Below the pieces are notes generated by a model. It was not told the DNA's origin. It saw nothing but the letters and a program-made list of their open reading frames with translations, and did not search any database. DNA of 64,000 bases, taken from Candidatus Poribacteria bacterium (GTDB lineage: Bacteria; Poribacteria; WGA-4E; WGA-3G). Numbering within the stretch: position 1 is the stretch's first letter; every line of letters begins with the position of its first letter. This document shows positions 60,666-64,000 of the stretch, piece after piece. The stretch lies in assembly GCA_022827185.1 (NCBI GenBank), contig JAJDTM010000042.1:62001-126000 (forward strand), read 5' to 3'. Made by a program: the position numbers and the translations under genes.

Positions 60666-61460
60666 ATGATATATCGACACATCCTCACATCTCTTTTTTT
60701 AATTACACTAATTCCACTGAGTTCCGATGCATTTCCACCGCCTTCACCGGCAGGCGGCGGTATGCTGCAACTCGATGAAAAGCACGACTTTGTAGCAACT
60801 GTCAAGTCATGGTTCCCCGATGAAGAGTTTGAGGGCTTGACCGCCGAAGCATGGATATACTTTGAAGGACCACCGCTACCGCTTAGTTTTTGGTCAATCA
60901 TCGGGCAGGAAGGACGGTTTGGGCTGGTACTTCACGGCAATACTGGCGCGTTAGGGGCATGCGGATATGCCGAAGGGGCAAATACGGTAGTAGTTATCGG
61001 AGGGAAAAATCAACATCCCCCTAAAGCGGAATGGGTGCATGTCACAGCGATTTACGATGCCGGAGCAGGGATAGGCACTAACGGTAAGGGCGGTAATTGG
61101 TGCTGTCCGGGGGGTCATCTTATCAAATCAAATAAGCCGCTGCGTATTGGCGGGATCATTCCACAAAAGCCGTGGCGCCATTTCGTTGGGGAGAATGTGA
61201 AATTACGTGGGTATATCGATGAAATCCGGATTTCGAGTGTCGTACGATATGTGGGACCGGAGTGGGAAATCCCGAAAGGGAAATTCGAGGTCGATGAACA
61301 TACGATTTCGTTGTGGCACTTTGATGAAGCAGCCGGCTTCAGCCGTTTCAAAGATGCGTCTGGAAATGGACATCATCTCTGGCGAGGTGGTGTTATTGAC
61401 GGTTTAGCCGTCGAAGCCCAAAGAAAACTCACGACAACATGGGGACAACTGAAGCGGTGA
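60666..61460 (+). CDS. secreted LamG-domain protein with TTWGQLK motif, copy 2
   Basis: The protein is 264 residues. The signal peptide (MIYRHILTSLFLITLIPLSS) and start region are the same as copy 1 with a 2-codon deletion. LamG motifs are LTAEAWIYFEGPPL, WSIIGQEGRFGLVLHG, WVHVTAIYD, NWCCPGGH and GYIDEIRISSVVRYVGPEW. It ends KLTTTWGQLKR. The last 100 residues are close to copy 1, the central loop (about 75-105) is not. Confidence 0.85.
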   Translation: MIYRHILTSLFLITLIPLSSDAFPPPSPAGGGMLQLDEKHDFVATVKSWFPDEEFEGLTAEAWIYFEGPPLPLSFWSIIGQEGRFGLVLHGNTGALGACGYAEGANTVVVIGGKNQHPPKAEWVHVTAIYDAGAGIGTNGKGGNWCCPGGHLIKSNKPLRIGGIIPQKPWRHFVGENVKLRGYIDEIRISSVVRYVGPEWEIPKGKFEVDEHTISLWHFDEAAGFSRFKDASGNGHHLWRGGVIDGLAVEAQRKLTTTWGQLKR

Positions 61461-61575
61461 AAACAGAAATCACCCTTTTTGTCCTTCATCTCCACATTCG
61501 CAGTGTCTTTTCAGGATTTCCCGATGCCAAACTCAGTATTTCTGAATAGTACAGATACAGATAAAGGATATAAAA

Positions 61576-62580
61576 ATGAGACGAAAATTGACCTATACAG
61601 CGTTGGTGAAGACAGCGACACTCGTGTGTTTTTTGCTTGCGATGCCTTTCTGTGTATCGGCATCTGATACGACACATATCGCCTTTACTTCTGAGCGAGA
61701 TGGGAACAATGAGATTTACATCATGGATACAAAAGGGAAAAATCTTCGGAACCTAACAAATCACCCTGCCCGTGATTCTCAGCCAGCTTTCTCACCCGAC
61801 GGGCAGTGGATGGCTTATGTTTCCGATCGAGATGGAAACAGCAGAATTTATCTGATGAATAGGAATAACAACGTAATCCGTCCATTAACGAACCATCTGG
61901 CATCAAAAGGAGATCTTGATCCCGATTGGTCGCCGGATGGACACTGGATCGCCTTTACGTTCATTCAAGCACAAGCGGGCATTCAGCGGAGTCGGTATAA
62001 CATTTACAAAATCAATGTCAACACAGGAAACCTGCAGCAACTGACTGACACCGAATATAATAGGGATCCTGCGTGGTCACCGGATGGAGACCAAATTATG
62101 TTCTTTTCTGATGGAAAAGAGAGACATGATCTCTATGTGATGAAGGCGAATGGGAAAGGTTTAAGACGCGTTATAATAAGGAATCCAGGGGGATACAGCC
62201 CTGCGTGGTCATCGGATGGAAAACAGATCGCCTATGAGCGTTTGGGTCTTGAGGGGCGAGGCATCTATATCATGACTACAGAAGGGCAAAACGACCGGAG
62301 AGTAACACCGAAAAATACATGGGGCGACAATCCTGCGTGGTCGCCGGATGGACACTGGATCGCGTATGAATTGGAACTTAAAAATCCGTGGGGTAACCCA
62401 AATCGGGATTCAGATATCTATCTTGTCAGTTCTGACGGCACCAAAACGCGTCAATTAACAAAGCACCCCGCAAGAGATCGTTATCCCGCGTGGGTGCCAG
62501 AGAATTTTCTCTCTGTTGCTCCGACTGTCAAGAAACAAACGACTTTATGGGGAACGTTGAAAAAATCTGGCATCAATTAA
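61576..62580 (+). CDS. secreted PD40 propeller protein with TLWGxLK motif, copy 3
   Basis: The protein is 334 residues with the same signal peptide as copies 1 and 2. Blades include FSPDGQWMAYVSDRDGNSR, WSPDGHWIAFTFIQAQAG, WSPDGDQIMFFSDGKERH, WSSDGKQIAYERLGLEG and WSPDGHWIAYELELKN. It ends VKKQTTLWGTLKKSGIN. It is closest to copy 2, so copies 2 and 3 arose by the later duplication. Its N-terminal blade (SERDGN) resembles copy 1, consistent with gene conversion. Confidence 0.85.
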   Translation: MRRKLTYTALVKTATLVCFLLAMPFCVSASDTTHIAFTSERDGNNEIYIMDTKGKNLRNLTNHPARDSQPAFSPDGQWMAYVSDRDGNSRIYLMNRNNNVIRPLTNHLASKGDLDPDWSPDGHWIAFTFIQAQAGIQRSRYNIYKINVNTGNLQQLTDTEYNRDPAWSPDGDQIMFFSDGKERHDLYVMKANGKGLRRVIIRNPGGYSPAWSSDGKQIAYERLGLEGRGIYIMTTEGQNDRRVTPKNTWGDNPAWSPDGHWIAYELELKNPWGNPNRDSDIYLVSSDGTKTRQLTKHPARDRYPAWVPENFLSVAPTVKKQTTLWGTLKKSGIN

Positions 62581-62624
62581 ATAAAGGGGCATCACCCTTT
62601 TCACATCAGACAAGGAGATTAAAA

Positions 62625-63407
62625 ATGATATATCGAGACATCCTCACATCTCTTTTTTTAATTACACTAATTCCACTGAGTTCCGATGCATTGCCACCGC
62701 CTTCACCAGCGGGCGGCGGTATGCTGCGGTTGGATACAACCCACGATTTTGTCGCTACCACCGAGGCGTGGTTTCCCGATAAACAATTTAAGGGATTGAC
62801 GGCTGAAGCATGGATCTATTTTGAAGAACTACCCGACCCCAGCACTTTCTGGTCAATTATCGGACAGGAAGGACGATTCAATCTGATTATTCACGGCAGT
62901 AATCGTTCATTAGGTGCGTGGGGATATGCCGTAGGCGCAGCGAGATCATTGACTAGTGGCGGTTTCGATTTACCTGAAAAGAAATGGACACACGTCACAG
63001 CGATTTACGATGCCTCAGTAGGGATGGGTGTTAACGGTAAGGGCGGTAACCGGTGCTGTCCGAGAGGACATCTCATCAAATCAGGCAAACCACTTCATAT
63101 TGGTGGAATCGTGCCACAAAATCTGAAGCGGCATCATTTCGGTGGCGAGAATGTGAAATTTCAAGGCTACATCGATGAAGTTCGGATTTCCAATGTCGTG
63201 CGATACAAGAGACCGGAATGGGAAGTTCCAGAGGGGAAATTCAAAGTCGATAAACATACCATTTCGTTGTGGCATTTCGATGAAGCCCCCGGAGCAAAAC
63301 GGTTCAAAGATACATCTGGAAACGGTCACGACCTTTGGAGAAGTGGTGCTTTGGCAGTCAAAGCACAAGGGAAACTCACAACAACATGGGGACAACTGAA
63401 GCGGTGA
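62625..63407 (+). CDS. secreted LamG-domain protein with TTWGQLK motif, copy 3
   Basis: The protein is 260 residues from the ATG at 62625 behind CAAGGAGATTAAAA; an in-frame ATG at 62490 lies inside the upstream gene and is rejected. Signal peptide MIYRDILTSLFLITLIPLSS. LamG motifs are LTAEAWIYFEELPDPSTFW, SIIGQEGRFNLIIHGS, WTHVTAIYD, GNRCCPRGH and GYIDEVRISNVVRYKRPEW. It ends KLTTTWGQLKR. It is the most divergent of the three and lacks about four residues near the end. Confidence 0.84.
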   Translation: MIYRDILTSLFLITLIPLSSDALPPPSPAGGGMLRLDTTHDFVATTEAWFPDKQFKGLTAEAWIYFEELPDPSTFWSIIGQEGRFNLIIHGSNRSLGAWGYAVGAARSLTSGGFDLPEKKWTHVTAIYDASVGMGVNGKGGNRCCPRGHLIKSGKPLHIGGIVPQNLKRHHFGGENVKFQGYIDEVRISNVVRYKRPEWEVPEGKFKVDKHTISLWHFDEAPGAKRFKDTSGNGHDLWRSGALAVKAQGKLTTTWGQLKR

Positions 63408-63555
63408 AGACAGAAATCACCCTTTTCGCATCAGCAAATTGATTTGGACTGCGCAAGCTGCACTTTTTCGGGCATTTTTAGACGGTTTCGCACCTTTTTG
63501 TGCAATTTAACAGTTGTAATACTGAGATTATGGGCATATTGAACATATCTGGTAT

Positions 63556-63572
63556 TGGCATGAAAATTGCTT
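63556..63572 (+). promoter_or_regulatory. sigma-54 promoter, module copy 2
   Basis: TGGCATGAAAATTGCTT is identical to the site at 57064. GG is at 63557-63558 and GC at 63569-63570. The expected start is near 63582. The rest of the 306-nt gap (63408-63555) shows only a small GCAC/GTGC hairpin near 63490. Confidence 0.78.
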
Positions 63573-63598
63573 AGTATATTGAACGCTGAGTAAACCTT

Positions 63599-63671
63599 GG
63601 GAGAGCCGCCCTCCTTGGAGAAATACCGAGCGACGTAACGGCTTTCCCAGATCTCGATGGCTACATCGCTC
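63599..63671 (+). ncRNA. structured 5' leader with pseudoknot, copy 2
   Basis: GGGAGAGCCG (63599-63608) pairs with CGGCTTTCCC (63639-63648) with one G-U. GAGCGA-C-GTA (63628-63637) pairs with TAC-A-TCGCTC (63662-63671) with one mismatch. Compared with copy 1, a T-A pair has become G-C and an A-U has become G-U, so the helices are conserved by compensation. The strand order is again that of a pseudoknot. Confidence 0.58.
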
Positions 63672-63713
63672 CGTTTATCAACTGAAACACCATGTTTTCA
63701 GGAGGAAAAAACC

Positions 63714-64000
63714 GTGAAGAGATCGAAATGCCTACTTTTGATACTCGTATGTCTATCACAGATTAGCTGCGCGGCACTCTTAACGAAACAGGAGTATGTT
63801 TTGATTGATCGTCCAGTAGACGGAATGGCGACGTTCCACGGCGAAATTTATTGGCTCCCAGAGAGCGCGGCTATTCGGAAAATCGCGCTTCTCGGATCTG
63901 GACAATTGCAAAACCTCGAAATTCATGTTCGCGATGAGAAAAGAGAGTGGGAATTAGTTAAAAAAGTCCCAGGCGGTCGGCTGCCGTTTGAGGTCCCACT
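63714..64000 (+). CDS. small secreted protein, module copy 2 (3' partial)
   Basis: The start is GTG at 63714 after GGAGG with 8-nt spacing; the 3' end is beyond the window (95 codons visible). The signal peptide LLLILVCLSQISCAALL and the mature part (YVLIDRPV, TFHGEIYWLPE, LLGSG, EIHVRD, KKVPGG) match the protein at 57218 through the whole visible length. The array of modules may therefore continue to the right. Confidence 0.8.
   Translation, partial: MKRSKCLLLILVCLSQISCAALLTKQEYVLIDRPVDGMATFHGEIYWLPESAAIRKIALLGSGQLQNLEIHVRDEKREWELVKKVPGGRLPFEVP

Noticed and set aside
57613..61575. CRISPR-like array because of repeated 100-bp leaders
   Set aside because: The repeats are spaced by whole genes, not by short spacers; they are duplicated gene leaders.
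1..64000. Reassignment of TGA to an amino acid throughout the genome
   Set aside because: Many unrelated genes end cleanly at TGA (22694, 52410, 59516, 63407), and there are no other internal TGA codons in conserved frames.

Overview
The window most resembles a Gram-negative bacterium of the Candidatus Poribacteria / Planctomycetes-like lineages. This is inferred from family content, not from a marker gene: DUF1501 and DUF1549/DUF1553 (planctomycete cytochrome) proteins, WD40/PD40, LamG and two-component-propeller secreted proteins, SUMF1, GH29-like and DUF5060-type glycan enzymes, a beta-barrel outer-membrane-type protein, and many dispersed palindromic repeats. No rRNA, tRNA or CRISPR array was seen.

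Region 1 (1-11086) is the most striking part. Seven paralogous genes lie head to tail, the first cut by the window edge. Each is interrupted by an in-frame TGA directly after a Cys codon, and the reading frame continues into a conserved thioredoxin-like half. Every TGA is followed, at exactly 24 nt, by a small hairpin with a GU-containing loop. I read this as a tandem array of Cys-Sec selenoproteins with bacterial SECIS elements. The paralogs differ in carrying zero, one or two copies of a C-terminal domain of about 115-140 residues. TGA is an ordinary stop elsewhere in the window.

Region 2 (11198-21342, minus strand) is a carotenoid operon: idi, a small secreted protein, a fused CrtYcd-type lycopene cyclase, two CrtI-family desaturases, crtB, a PlsC acyltransferase, a GT2 glycosyltransferase, a CruF-like hydratase, crtW and a polysaccharide deacetylase. 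The gene set predicts a monocyclic, ketolated, hydroxylated, glycosylated and probably acylated carotenoid. A divergent CarH/LitR-type B12-dependent light-sensing MerR regulator (21705-22694) is the likely controller.

Region 3 (22820-25657) has an AIM24-family protein and an enolase-superfamily dehydratase next to an ornithine-cyclodeaminase-family reductase, a pair consistent with 3-hydroxyproline breakdown. Region 4 (25673-35485, minus) holds planctomycete-type secreted proteins: a cytochrome-c/WD40 fusion, a GH29-like fucosidase, DUF1549/1553, a PQQ-type propeller, a SUMF1 lipoprotein and DUF1501. Region 5 (35506-39859) is a BlaI/BlaR1-like pair. The M56 protein carries three cysteine-less peroxiredoxin-like repeats, a lamin-tail-like segment and an ExbD-like end, behind a consensus promoter with a matching operator.

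Region 6 (40083-55300) contains a LamG protein, a beta-barrel protein with Ca-binding-type loops, a 1489-residue propeller lipoprotein (apparent sigma-54 promoter), an amidohydrolase, a DprA-like protein, a DUF5060/PKD/LamG glycan enzyme, a coiled-coil protein, a nucleoside hydrolase and an SDR epimerase. Region 7 (55350-56860) is a TnpB-only IS with a frameshift.

Region 8 (57060-64000) has two copies of a module made of a sigma-54 promoter, a pseudoknot-forming leader and a small secreted protein. They flank three tandem copies of a PD40-propeller plus LamG gene pair. Seven secreted proteins in the window end in a shared C-terminal T-x-W-G-x-L-K motif.
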